DNA of 26,082 nucleotides from JAYUZR01 sp043751595 (GTDB taxonomy: Bacteria; Patescibacteriota; UBA1384; CAILIB01). The position numbers and the translations under genes are program-made. Under the pieces are notes generated by a model. That model made no database searches and was not told where the DNA came from. It worked only from the letters and a program-made list of their open reading frames with translations. The stretch spans positions 1 to 26,082 of the forward strand of contig JAYUZR010000053.1 in assembly GCA_043751595.1 (NCBI GenBank), in the 5' to 3' direction. Below are positions 7,208 through 15,529 of the stretch, piece by piece; positions within the stretch are counted from its first letter, which is position 1, and each line of letters begins with the position of its first letter.

Positions 7208-8560
7208 ATGCAGATTCGTTACGATTATTCTTTCCAGCTATCTGATCAGATTGGTGAGCGTGGTATTTCTTCAACGGTATTTGAAGATATGCTTACCGGG
7301 CATGAAGGGCTGTGGGAGACGATCCAATCAAAAAAAGACGCTGGCGAGTTTGGCTTTGCGCAGCTCCCCTATCAGACTGAAGAAACCTTGGCTGAGATCG
7401 AGCAACTGGCGGATCATATTAAAAATAGATTCAAGTCGGTGTTGGTAGTAGGAATTGGCGGCTCAGATCTTGGCGCCCGGGCCGTACACCGCGCCTTGAA
7501 TCACCAGTTTTATAATCTGCGAGGCGGGAATCCTAAGCTCTTTTTCGTGGGTGATACCACCGACCCTGAGGCGCTGCAAGAGGTGCTTGATGTCGTTTCC
7601 CTGATGGAAACCTGCATTATTGTAATCTCAAAGTCGGGCAACACGGTTGAGCAAATGAGCACCTTTGTCTACCTGCGCGATCAACTAGAAAAACAATTGG
7701 GCGAGTTAGAGGCGCGCGAGCATATTGTCTTGGTTACCGATCCTGAAAAGGGCACGCTCCGTGCTTTGGTTCAGTCAAAAGGGTATAAGAGTTTGGCAGT
7801 TCCCCCTGCGGTTGGCGGCCGTTTTTCGGTCCTTTCTTCAGTTGGATTGCTCCCCTTGGCGATTGTTGGGGTAGATATTCGAGGCTTACTGGCCGGTGCG
7901 CAAGAAGTAGATGCGGCAGATAAAGTACTTACTCCCATGAGTAATCCCATGCTGCAATTTGCTGTGCTTCAGCACTGGCATTATCTTCAGGGGCGGCCTA
8001 TTTCGGTTTTGATGCCGTATCAGTATCGCCTTCGAGAAGTTGGCTTTTGGTTTAGGCAGCTCTGGGCTGAAAGTTTGGGAAAGCATTTGGCGGCCGATGG
8101 TAAAACGGTGCTCGATATTGGCCCTACTCCTATCGCAGCGGTTGGTCCCACCGATCAACATTCGCAAGTCCAGCTCTACATGGAAGGTCCAGCCGATAAG
8201 GTCTTTACCTTTATTCGAACCGAAACCTCGCATGTTAACTTGCACTTACCGGAATCATTGACTGATCAAGAGGGAATGGGATATCTAAAGGGGCGAAGCT
8301 TCACCGATATTTTACACGCTGAGCAAGAAGCTACTGCTTTGGCTTTGGCTAGATCCGGAAAACCAAGCGGCTGTCTTATTCTGCCTGAACTTACCGCCGA
8401 GACGTTGGGTGAAGTACTCTATTTCTTCGAACTTACTACTCTCTACGCTGGAGAATTGTTTGGGGTAAATGCCTTTGATCAGCCCGGGGTTGAGCTTGGA
8501 AAGCAGTATATGTACGGATTACTTGGTAAAGAAGGATTTGCAGATCCGCGTAAGGGGTAG
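7208..8560 (+). CDS. pgi: Glucose-6-phosphate isomerase
   Basis: This 450-aa enzyme interconverts glucose-6-phosphate and fructose-6-phosphate in the cytoplasm. It shows GIGGSDLGARAVHRAL (82-97), the phosphate loop SKSGNTVEQ (141-149), GGRFSVLSSVGLLPLA (203-218), and the catalytic Glu288 in QLWAESLGK and His318 in GPTDQHSQVQLY, the PGI signatures. The length fits the short bacterial class of about 450 aa. No Shine-Dalgarno precedes the ATG; translation may depend on coupling to the gene 9 bp upstream. Confidence 0.97.
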   Translation: MQIRYDYSFQLSDQIGERGISSTVFEDMLTGHEGLWETIQSKKDAGEFGFAQLPYQTEETLAEIEQLADHIKNRFKSVLVVGIGGSDLGARAVHRALNHQFYNLRGGNPKLFFVGDTTDPEALQEVLDVVSLMETCIIVISKSGNTVEQMSTFVYLRDQLEKQLGELEAREHIVLVTDPEKGTLRALVQSKGYKSLAVPPAVGGRFSVLSSVGLLPLAIVGVDIRGLLAGAQEVDAADKVLTPMSNPMLQFAVLQHWHYLQGRPISVLMPYQYRLREVGFWFRQLWAESLGKHLAADGKTVLDIGPTPIAAVGPTDQHSQVQLYMEGPADKVFTFIRTETSHVNLHLPESLTDQEGMGYLKGRSFTDILHAEQEATALALARSGKPSGCLILPELTAETLGEVLYFFELTTLYAGELFGVNAFDQPGVELGKQYMYGLLGKEGFADPRKG

Positions 8561-8587
8561 CTATTCAAATATGGCGGTTTCTTGAAG

Positions 8588-8620
8588 AGCCTAGTCTCCT
8601 TTAGGGGAATCAGCTAGGCT
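8588..8620 (+). promoter_or_regulatory. Imperfect hairpin between pgi and eno
   Basis: AGCCTAG (8588-8594) pairs perfectly with CTAGGCT (8614-8620); an inner stem (8595-8599 with 8604-8608, one G-T) closes a TTTA loop. No strong T-run follows, so it is a weak terminator at best. It could attenuate read-through from pgi to eno or protect an mRNA end. The 88-bp gap holds no other clear element. Confidence 0.35.
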
Positions 8621-8648
8621 ATTCAGGCAATTTAGTAATGATCATTTT

Positions 8649-9935
8649 ATGCAGCACACTATTTCGTCGCTTCATGCTCGTGAGATCCTCGATTCCCGCG
8701 GTAATCCAACCGTAGAGGTAGAGGTAGTTTTGTCCGATGGCTCTTTTGGTCGTGCCGCTGTTCCTTCTGGTGCTTCCACTGGTAGCCATGAGGCGGTAGA
8801 GCTTCGCGATGGCGAGGCGCGCTATGGCGGTAAGGGCGTCCACAAGGCAGTTGGTCACGTTAAGAACGAGCTTGCCGCAGGTTTGGTGGGCGGAGAGTTC
8901 GATCAACGCTCGCTCGACGATGCCATGATCAAGCTCGATGGCACCGAGAACAAAGGCAACTTTGGGGCTAATGCCATCCTTGGTGTCTCTATGGCTTTTG
9001 CTCATGCTGCTGCTCTTAGTGAGAAGAAGCCGCTCTACCAGTACTTTGCTGAAATCGCCGGTACTTCTTCTCTTACCCTGCCAGTTCCCATGATGAACAT
9101 TCTTAATGGGGGTAAGCACGCCGAAAAATCTACCGATCTGCAAGAGTTCATGATCATGCCTGCCGGAGCTTCTAGTTTTAGCGAGGCACTTCGCATGGGT
9201 TCAGAAGTATTCCACGCTCTTAAAAAGATCTTGCACAAGCGCGGCTTAACCACCAGCGTTGGAGATGAAGGTGGCTTTGCTCCTTCTCTTGGTAATAACG
9301 AAGGTGCTCTCGAGGTAATCATGGAGGCTATCGCCGCCGCGGGTTACGTTGCCGGAAAAGATATCTTTATTGCTATCGATGCCGCCGCTACCGAGCTCTT
9401 TGAAGACGGTAAGTATGTTCTTGCAAGCGAGGGTCGCACTCTCACCACTGCCGAGATGGTCGATTTATACGCTAGCTGGATCGAAAAATATCCGATCATC
9501 TCCATCGAAGATGGCTTCGCCGAAGATGATTGGGAGGGATATCGCCTCAAGACCGAGAAGCTCGGCGACCGCCTACAAATTGTTGGCGACGATCTCTTCG
9601 TTACCAATGTCGCACGCCTAAAGCGTGGTATCGCTGAAAAGTCTGGTAACTCCATTCTTATTAAGCTCAACCAAATTGGTACCGTCTCCGAAACCATCGA
9701 TTCCATCCACATGGCGCACGCCGCCGGCTTTACCGCGGTAGTATCTCACCGTTCTGGCGAAACCGAAGATGTCACCATTGCCGATTTTGTCGTTGGCCTG
9801 GCTACTGGTCAGATTAAGACTGGTTCTCTTTGCCGTAGCGAGCGCACCGCCAAGTACAACCAACTCCTTCGCATCGAAGAAGCTTTGGGTGATAAGGCTG
9901 CCTTTGCCGGTATGTCTATCGTGAAAAACGCGTAG
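8649..9935 (+). CDS. eno: Enolase
   Basis: This 428-aa protein is full-length enolase (2-phosphoglycerate to phosphoenolpyruvate). Seen are REILDSRGNPTVE (11-23), the Ser loop GASTGSHEA, Glu207 in GDEGGFAPS, metal ligands Asp244, Glu287 (SIEDGFAEDDW) and Asp314 (GDDLF), the signature ILIKLNQIGTVSET with Lys339, SHRSGETEDV, and Lys390 in GQIKTG. One variation is NGGKHAEKSTDLQEF, where most bacteria have NGGxHADNNVDIQEF; His157 is kept. No Shine-Dalgarno is visible before the ATG. It is the last gene of the plus-strand group and is followed by a strong terminator. Confidence 0.97.
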   Translation: MQHTISSLHAREILDSRGNPTVEVEVVLSDGSFGRAAVPSGASTGSHEAVELRDGEARYGGKGVHKAVGHVKNELAAGLVGGEFDQRSLDDAMIKLDGTENKGNFGANAILGVSMAFAHAAALSEKKPLYQYFAEIAGTSSLTLPVPMMNILNGGKHAEKSTDLQEFMIMPAGASSFSEALRMGSEVFHALKKILHKRGLTTSVGDEGGFAPSLGNNEGALEVIMEAIAAAGYVAGKDIFIAIDAAATELFEDGKYVLASEGRTLTTAEMVDLYASWIEKYPIISIEDGFAEDDWEGYRLKTEKLGDRLQIVGDDLFVTNVARLKRGIAEKSGNSILIKLNQIGTVSETIDSIHMAHAAGFTAVVSHRSGETEDVTIADFVVGLATGQIKTGSLCRSERTAKYNQLLRIEEALGDKAAFAGMSIVKNA

Positions 9936-9950
9936 GCTCTCTACCGTTTT

Positions 9951-9980
9951 AAAAAGCCCCTCCTCGGAGGGGCTTTTTTT
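9951..9980. terminator. Bidirectional terminator between eno and the convergent 9987 gene
   Basis: A 13-bp perfect stem (9951-9963 with 9966-9978), GC-rich in the middle, is flanked by A-run and T-run. With convergent genes ending at 9935 and 9987, it serves both strands. Confidence 0.93.
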
Positions 9981-9986
9981 ACCTAA

Positions 9987-10913
9987 TTACCACTTCCGAC
10001 GCTGCCTTTTTGCTGCTAGTAGGGCGTAGCGAACGCCTAGTATTGCGGCTGCTAGCGCTGTTAGTAGGCCAAGTGTGCTCCAGGTATCAAAAGAAGGCAG
10101 TACCCAGATTGATTTAGTGGGGAGGGTAATCTCTTTATTGCCATCAGCCCCAGCTACAATTACCGAACCCGAAATACGATAGATGCCGGGCTTGAGCTGA
10201 TCTGGTAGGCCAATCTGTAGGCGGATAGTATCCTCGGGGAGCACTGTGCTGGTTGGAATGGCAATTACATCTCTTCGACGGATTCCTGCAATCTGAATGG
10301 TGCCGCTTACTACTCCGCGAACCGTTGCGCCGGTATTGCTAAACTGTAACTGTAAAAAGCTCAGTTCCCCCCAGCGATAGCGAGGTGGAATAGTAACTGC
10401 CTGAAGCTCGACATTGGTTTTTGTTTCGCCAATAACCTGAAGGTTAAGAGTCTCACTAAAAAGTACTTGCTGCTTGGTGACGTTTTGAGTACCACTTCGG
10501 TAGCCGCGCAGTGTAAGGTTGTGCAGCCCTGGCTCGGCTTGTTCGGGGATAGTAACCTTAACGGTAATACGCTGACTGGCTCCTGCGGTTAGGGTAAGAC
10601 GATTTGGCTCAATTTGGATCCAGCGCGGGGGATTAAAGGCGATCGGGAGGGTGCTTTCTTTGCTTTCCTGCTCTTGATCGGTAAGGGTTGTATCTAGCTG
10701 ATATTCAATAGTCTGAGAGCTTGTGTTTTTAATTGTTCGCTGATCGTAAATGGTGTCTCCAGCATTTACGATGGCATCGGCCGGAGGGGTGGCATACGCT
10801 AAAAACGGTACACCAAAGATAGAGGCTGTGAGAGCTGTAAAAGCTATACACAGAACGAGGCCTCGTAGGTGTCGTTTAGGGCTTTGTACGTGGTACACTG
10901 GACTCGTGAACAT
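9987..10913 (-). CDS. Membrane-anchored Ig-like (DUF916/NEW3-like) surface protein
   Basis: This 308-aa protein has a hydrophobic export segment (about residues 17-41, possible cleavage after YATPP-like AYA), two beta-rich Ig-like domains (about 45-160 and 165-270), a C-terminal membrane helix (about 280-300) and a basic tail ending RQRRKW. The pattern (IKNTSSQTIEYQL, then W-I-x-I-x-P, then TIPEQAEPGLHNLTL) resembles DUF916 WxL-interacting proteins or NEW3 domains. The same architecture recurs in the 13677-14615 protein of the neighbouring operon, so the two are likely paralogues or partners outside the cell membrane. Its ATG at 10913 lies inside the first codons of the divergent 10906 gene; GTG at 10898 is an alternative start. 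Confidence 0.75.
   Translation of the reverse strand: MFTSPVYHVQSPKRHLRGLVLCIAFTALTASIFGVPFLAYATPPADAIVNAGDTIYDQRTIKNTSSQTIEYQLDTTLTDQEQESKESTLPIAFNPPRWIQIEPNRLTLTAGASQRITVKVTIPEQAEPGLHNLTLRGYRSGTQNVTKQQVLFSETLNLQVIGETKTNVELQAVTIPPRYRWGELSFLQLQFSNTGATVRGVVSGTIQIAGIRRRDVIAIPTSTVLPEDTIRLQIGLPDQLKPGIYRISGSVIVAGADGNKEITLPTKSIWVLPSFDTWSTLGLLTALAAAILGVRYALLAAKRQRRKW
10894..10908 (+). promoter_or_regulatory. Extended -10 promoter of the surface-protein operon
   Basis: TGGTACACT (10891-10899) matches the extended -10 form TGnTAnnnT. Initiation about 7 nt downstream would fall on or next to the GTG start at 10906, predicting a leaderless message. No good -35 hexamer is seen, as expected for an extended -10 promoter. 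Confidence 0.45.
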
Positions 10914-12597
10914 CTTGCGCTCAAGCTTAGCACAGTCCCTGCGCTTAGTTACCTCGTGCGTCGTATCAATCTTGCTCTCTGCAAGCCTATTTTTCGGTGC
11001 GCTTCCGCACGCCTATGCCACGGCCGGTACCCCCAAAGCTTTTTCATTTCAGGGTGTACTCGCCAACTCGAGCGGCGTATTACTTGGCGGTAGTACGGGC
11101 ACCACCTATTGCTTCAAATTTTCTATCTGGGATAGTGCCACTCCTAGTACCGGCACTCGTCTCTGGCCTAGTAGCTCACCTAGCTCAGCTCAGCTTACGG
11201 TTACTAATGGTAAGTTTGCCGCCAATGTCGGTATCGATACCGCCGACGCGCTCAACTTCGATTTTAATAGCAACGCTACGGTCTATCTCCAGATTGAGGC
11301 GGCTACCTATACTGGCTCGTGCGGAACCTTCGAGACCTTCTCCCCCCGCAAGCAAGTAGTTGCGGTTCCCTACGCCTTAAATGCGGATAAGATTGATGGC
11401 CTCGATCCAGGTACGAGTGCTAATAATATCCTCAAGCTCGATAACGACGGCGGGATTAGCCTGGCAGATTCAAATCCAGTTATTTCCGCCACAGGAAGCA
11501 ATACCCTTACCTTTCAGTATGCTTCTACCGGAAATATTCAGTTTTTCACTTCTGCCAATCGTATTGCTTCCGATGGCTCGCTTACCCTGGCGTCCACGGT
11601 TAATTCTGCGGCGGCTACCTTTACCAGTGCTAGCGCACCTCAGTTAAGTGCTCGGTTCGATGCCAGTAATAAGCTTACGGTTTCAGTTGCCTCCGACGGT
11701 GTCGCTACGCTCGATGGTCTTGGTTCAAATGCTTCCATTGTGGTGGCTAAGCCATTTTCAGTAACCGGTGGTCCTTCTGCCTTTACTGCTAATGCCAACA
11801 CCACCGTTCCGGTAACCATTAAGGGCGCAGCTAGCCAGAGCGCTAATTTACTTGAAGTAAAAGATAACGGAAATGCCGTAGTTGCCACCATTACAGCAAC
11901 AGGAACGGCCACCTTTGTGGAGCAAGTTAAAACTCCTCAGGTAACCACGGCAAGTGGCGATTTAACCATTACCGCAGCCGGTACGGCAAATATTCTCATC
12001 CGCCCCAACGGCCCTGGAATTGTCCAGGTTGGTTCAAGTAGCGATTACCTCACCATCGATAACGCTGGCAAGTTGGGTGCCGTGGGTGCAGCAACTATTG
12101 CAAGTTCGATGGATACCTTTATGGATGTCCAGGCAATTTCAACTAATGCGGTGCTTACTTCTACAGCTTGCGACGGGACCACACAGGTGATTACTGGCGG
12201 TATTACCGACCCCGATGTCCCACGTAATGTAAGTATTACCGAAAGTGGCGGAAGTACCCCAACCGGTAATGTTATTATTTCTGGAAAGCTTTCCGATGGT
12301 ACCACCAGTACTGAAAATATTAGTATCAGCGATAATACTATTCACTCGGGTAATAAAGCATTTGCTAGTATTACCTCTATTACTCTTCCTTCTACCTGTG
12401 TAATAGGTAGTAGCATTGCTGTGGGAATCGGTGAGTTACTTGGTCTTTCTAATCCTCTCCATGGCCAAAGTACTGTCTACAAGGTAAAAAAGAATACGGC
12501 AGCGATGGCGATTCCAACGGTTGATACCACCAACAGTACGGTAAACATGACAACGATAACTTCTGGTGATGATATTACGATCTGGTATCGCTTCTAA
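10906..12597 (+). CDS. Secreted beta-rich surface protein
   Basis: Starting from GTG 10906 the protein is 563 aa. That start gives a textbook signal peptide: basic residues, a hydrophobic core (VVSILLSASLFFGALPHA) and an AYA cleavage site near residue 38. The open frame extends upstream to 10750, but that part is charged and antisense to the divergent gene. The first domain (FSFQGVLANSSGVLLGG through FSPRKQVVAVPYALNADKI) resembles the fibre-like secreted proteins whose domain ends in PRQ-x-PYAL. Then come low-complexity Ser/Thr/Ala beta repeats (residues about 180-480) and a final beta domain ending TIWYRF. No membrane anchor is visible, so it may be released or held by partner proteins of the same operon. 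First gene of the operon. Confidence 0.78.
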   Translation: MNILRSSLAQSLRLVTSCVVSILLSASLFFGALPHAYATAGTPKAFSFQGVLANSSGVLLGGSTGTTYCFKFSIWDSATPSTGTRLWPSSSPSSAQLTVTNGKFAANVGIDTADALNFDFNSNATVYLQIEAATYTGSCGTFETFSPRKQVVAVPYALNADKIDGLDPGTSANNILKLDNDGGISLADSNPVISATGSNTLTFQYASTGNIQFFTSANRIASDGSLTLASTVNSAAATFTSASAPQLSARFDASNKLTVSVASDGVATLDGLGSNASIVVAKPFSVTGGPSAFTANANTTVPVTIKGAASQSANLLEVKDNGNAVVATITATGTATFVEQVKTPQVTTASGDLTITAAGTANILIRPNGPGIVQVGSSSDYLTIDNAGKLGAVGAATIASSMDTFMDVQAISTNAVLTSTACDGTTQVITGGITDPDVPRNVSITESGGSTPTGNVIISGKLSDGTTSTENISISDNTIHSGNKAFASITSITLPSTCVIGSSIAVGIGELLGLSNPLHGQSTVYKVKKNTAAMAIPTVDTTNSTVNMTTITSGDDITIWYRF

Positions 12598-13699
12598 GTA
12601 CTTTATTACCTGCATTTCAGTGTTACTGGGTGGCGCATTTTTTGTGGCGAGTTGGACTCCAACGATTGCCGATGATGCACTTACCTCTTCTAGTTTTATC
12701 TTGCGCGAGCCAAGTATTAGCAGTGATGGAGAAAGTACTACTAGCAGCACTAATTTCCAGCTTCAGAATAACAACGGTGCGGTAGCTCCTGGAGCATCAG
12801 TTGGCGGTACGTCTGGTAATACCCTGGGTGCAGGCGGTATTACTGCAGATCCTACTCCTCCTGCAAATGGAACGGTTAATGATGGCTCAGGAGCTGATAT
12901 TGATTCGCAGCAAAGCATGACTACTATCCAGGCTAACTGGAGCGGATTTAGCGACCCGGAATCAGGTATTTCTCGGTACGAATATCTCCTAAGGCGCACG
13001 GTGGATCAATATTGTTGGGACGCTACCGGTGGTAGTTGGGCGGCATGCAGTGTTTGGAATGATGCAAGTACCGCCACTAGTATTTCGGTAAGTGGAGCCG
13101 GGCTTGGGCTTCGAACCAGTACAGAATACATTACCTGCATTCGTGCCTTTAATAACGCCGGAATCACGGTAGAGACTCCAGCCTGTTCAAATGGCGTTAG
13201 AATCTTGCCTAGCCTTACCTTTACCTATGGAAGTGATACAGTCTCTATCGGTTCGCTTACTAGTGGTAATAGCTGGGACTCCCTAGCTACCTCTGCTGTT
13301 TCGGTTACTACCAATGCCTATGGCGGATACGTGCTGTATGCCTCCAAGCTTACCGCTCTACGTCTTCAGATTGATACCTCTAATAGTATTGCCGATATCT
13401 CCGATTCTGGGTGCAACGGAAGTGCGGTTAGTTGGCCAAGTAGCGGGGCAGCCTTTGGTATCTCCAGCACCGATGATATTGACGGTAATAAGTTTAATAA
13501 CGGCGGTACTAAATACTGTGCTATTCCTACCACTTCGGTTGGGCCAAACGGTGTAGCGGTGATCAGCGGTGGTTTTTCTACTACCGGGGGTACCGTCACC
13601 GAAAATAATACCCTTACTTTTCGGGCAAAGGCGGGTACTAACCAGAAGGCGGGTAGTTATGCGGTAACTGTGCTGTATGTTCTGGTCCCTACTTATTAA
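12569..13699 (+). CDS. Secreted protein with Fn3-like and WxL-like C-terminal domains
   Basis: This 376-aa protein starts inside the end of the previous gene (29-nt overlap; ATG 12569, with an in-frame GTG at 12566). A signal peptide covers about residues 1-35. A Ser/Thr/Gly-rich stretch follows, then a fibronectin-III-like domain (ADPTPPANGTV through TEYITCIRAFNNAG), and a C-terminal beta domain from about residue 210 containing SVTTNAYGGYVLYASK and ending AGSYAVTVLYVLVPTY. That end is similar in form to WxL domains (AGxYxxxVxWxL). Several cysteines suggest disulfides. Coupled to a DUF916-like anchored protein downstream, as WxL proteins are in Firmicutes. The WxL link is by pattern only. 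Confidence 0.72.
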   Translation: MILRSGIASKYFITCISVLLGGAFFVASWTPTIADDALTSSSFILREPSISSDGESTTSSTNFQLQNNNGAVAPGASVGGTSGNTLGAGGITADPTPPANGTVNDGSGADIDSQQSMTTIQANWSGFSDPESGISRYEYLLRRTVDQYCWDATGGSWAACSVWNDASTATSISVSGAGLGLRTSTEYITCIRAFNNAGITVETPACSNGVRILPSLTFTYGSDTVSIGSLTSGNSWDSLATSAVSVTTNAYGGYVLYASKLTALRLQIDTSNSIADISDSGCNGSAVSWPSSGAAFGISSTDDIDGNKFNNGGTKYCAIPTTSVGPNGVAVISGGFSTTGGTVTENNTLTFRAKAGTNQKAGSYAVTVLYVLVPTY

Positions 13700-14615
13700 G
13701 CGATTCTTTTTCTTTGGGGTACTGGTCGCAATTCTTTTTAGTGGCCTCAGTGCTTCTCCTGCGCAGGCTGCCCCTATTTCGCTGCGGGTATCGCCGGTTA
13801 TTATGGAAGACGAGATTGGCCCGGGGGAGCGTATTATTCGTAGTCTTACCATCGAGAATCTTAGTAGCCAGGCGCTGCCAGTCCGCTTTATTAGCTACAC
13901 ACTAGCACCTAAGGGTGAGCAGGGAGAGCTTGGGGTGGTAGATTCTCCTATTGATGGCCTAAGTAAGTGGATAGAGACTCCAGTTGAGCAAATTTTGAGT
14001 CCAGGAGTACAGGTTATTCAGGTCCCTATTGCAGTACCTCAAAAAGCCAAGCCAGGTACTCAGCTTGCGGCTTTGGCACTTCGCCCGTTAAGTGAGTTGC
14101 AGCAAGATGGTGGCGATGTACAGGTGCAGGCCGAGCTAATGGTGGTGATGGCGATTACGGTTAAGGGAGAGGTTAGCTTGAAGGCGGATATTGCCTCTTT
14201 TTCTGCGCCGATTATTGCAACCGCTACCGATGTTCCTCTTAACGTTCGCTTAAAAAACGAAGGGTCAGTAGCGGTTCGCCCGGTTACTACTCTAAGTATT
14301 CGTACACTCTTTGGTGGAGAGGTAGAAACTTTTTTGGCTGATGGTCAGGGTATTCTTACTACCTACCCCGGCAGTATTCGACAGCAAACATATAACTGGA
14401 GCGCCACTACCCTTCCTGGCATTTATCGTGCCAATGTCTTAATTCGCGATGGACAACTACGCGAAGAGGCGACTCGGTTATTCATTTATTTCCCCCTTCC
14501 GGCCCTTATCGGGGTATTAGTGGCGCTTGGGGTCGCATTATTCGTCTGGCTTAGTGTTACTAAGCGACTACATCCAATCCGGAAAAAGATTATCCGTAAG
14601 CTGCTAAGATCATGA
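13677..14615 (+). CDS. Membrane-anchored DUF916/NEW3-like protein
   Basis: This 312-aa protein has a signal peptide (basic, then FFFFGVLVAILFSGLSA, cleavage near AQAA, residue 32), two Ig-like domains, a C-terminal membrane helix (FPLPALIGVLVALGVALFVW) and a cytoplasmic basic tail. Features shared with the 9987-10913 protein include SLTIENLSSQALPVRF and VPQKAKPGTQLAALAL. In WxL systems DUF916 proteins bind WxL proteins and peptidoglycan; a similar role of holding the secreted 12569 protein at the surface fits the context. It overlaps the preceding gene by 23 nt and the next by 4 nt (ATGA). Confidence 0.78.
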   Translation: MFWSLLIKRFFFFGVLVAILFSGLSASPAQAAPISLRVSPVIMEDEIGPGERIIRSLTIENLSSQALPVRFISYTLAPKGEQGELGVVDSPIDGLSKWIETPVEQILSPGVQVIQVPIAVPQKAKPGTQLAALALRPLSELQQDGGDVQVQAELMVVMAITVKGEVSLKADIASFSAPIIATATDVPLNVRLKNEGSVAVRPVTTLSIRTLFGGEVETFLADGQGILTTYPGSIRQQTYNWSATTLPGIYRANVLIRDGQLREEATRLFIYFPLPALIGVLVALGVALFVWLSVTKRLHPIRKKIIRKLLRS

Positions 14616-15382
14616 ACCACGCTCACTATTCTTCCCCGTTAGGTCACTGGTTATGGGCGGTAATGACTGCCAGTACTGTGGTCGCCTACCTTCTGGTTCC
14701 TGAGGAGGCGCGGGTTTCTTTTTCAGCAAGCGTTGGAGTTATCTGGCTTACCCTCTTCTTGCTGCCTGCGGTTTTGGGTCGTGTAACTCATCGATTCCAC
14801 ACCCTTGCGCTGTATCAGCGAGATTTTGGTATTGCGGCCTCTCTTACCTTTTTACTGCACGGGGCAACTGCCCTTTCTTGGTTTGGTGGAATGAATCTTT
14901 CCTATGTGTTTACTCGGCCGATTGTACTTGGCTTTTTAGCTGATCTTTTCTTGCTCGTGGTATTGGCTACTTCTAGTAGTAAGGCTCATCACAAATATCC
15001 CGAACTCTGGAAGAGTGCTCGAGTCTTAGCTTGGGCGGTACCAGTTTTTGCGGCTGGGCATTCACTTTTGGCACGAAGTCTTTATTTTGGCGCCGACGTG
15101 CAGTGGACAACGGTACTGGTTGGTACGGTAGCAGTGATTGGTTTTGTGATCGCGTTGTACCGGTATGCCTTGCGCGATACCACGATTGGCTCGATTACTG
15201 TGGTGATAGGTCTGGCAGCACTGGTGACTATTGGTGTGTATGCTTACTACAACGTAGGTTCTGACCTGGATAATGTTCAAGATGACGGTCAGATTGTTGA
15301 GATTGAGGGTACGCCAATTCCAGAAAGTTCGAGTGAGGTGGTGGTTACGCCGAGTGCAAGTGTGAAGGTGGTGCCATTGTAA
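14612..15382 (+). CDS. Ferric-reductase-like transmembrane protein (putative heme b)
   Basis: This 256-aa protein has about six hydrophobic helices and a short Ser/Val-rich tail. RDFGIAASLTFLLHGATALSW (residues 70-90, quoted here to its His83) and ELWKSARVLAWAVPVFAAGH (His150) follow the ferric reductase-like/MsrQ plan, in which an Arg-x-x-Gly helix and a Trp-x-x-(Leu)-x-Arg helix each carry heme-binding histidines. No flavin or NAD domain is attached, as in MsrQ, where a separate partner supplies electrons. It is last in the surface-protein operon, coupled by ATGA to the anchored DUF916-like protein, so a role in redox protection of exported proteins is conceivable. Family call is moderate; substrate unknown. 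Confidence 0.6.
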   Translation: MNHAHYSSPLGHWLWAVMTASTVVAYLLVPEEARVSFSASVGVIWLTLFLLPAVLGRVTHRFHTLALYQRDFGIAASLTFLLHGATALSWFGGMNLSYVFTRPIVLGFLADLFLLVVLATSSSKAHHKYPELWKSARVLAWAVPVFAAGHSLLARSLYFGADVQWTTVLVGTVAVIGFVIALYRYALRDTTIGSITVVIGLAALVTIGVYAYYNVGSDLDNVQDDGQIVEIEGTPIPESSSEVVVTPSASVKVVPL

Positions 15383-15385
15383 GGG

Positions 15386-15489
15386 ATGCGACGAGACGGC
15401 GGAACCTTCGGTTCCTTAACTGCTCTTCGCTTCGCTCAAATGGAATTGAGCAGGCGAACTCTGCGAGTTCTCATCCACCGGAGCTCACG
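15386..15489. repeat. Hairpin-rich spacer before tRNA-Asp
   Basis: Three short perfect inverted repeats follow each other: GGAACC-TTC-GGTTCC (about 15402-15416), GCTCAA-ATGGAA-TTGAGC (about 15435-15452) and GAACTC-TGC-GAGTTC (about 15457-15471). An open frame runs through the segment and the tRNA but has no protein character. It could be a remnant repeat unit or the 3' UTR of the surface operon. Confidence 0.5.
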
Positions 15490-15529
15490 AGTATCAAAAA
15501 AGACTGCCAAGGCAGTCTTTTTTGATACT
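15490..15529. terminator. Perfect 40-nt palindromic bidirectional terminator
   Basis: Nineteen bases (15490-15508) are exactly repeated in inverse (15511-15529) around AA. The stem has a GACTGCC core and six-base A and T runs on its sides, so it terminates both the plus-strand surface operon and tRNA-Asp on the minus strand. It shares its last base with the encoded CCA of the tRNA. Confidence 0.9.

Noticed and set aside
10750..10905. Upstream extension of the 10906 protein to an ATG at 10750
   Set aside because: It would lie fully antisense to the divergent gene, has no secretion character, and hides the clear signal peptide that starts at the GTG.
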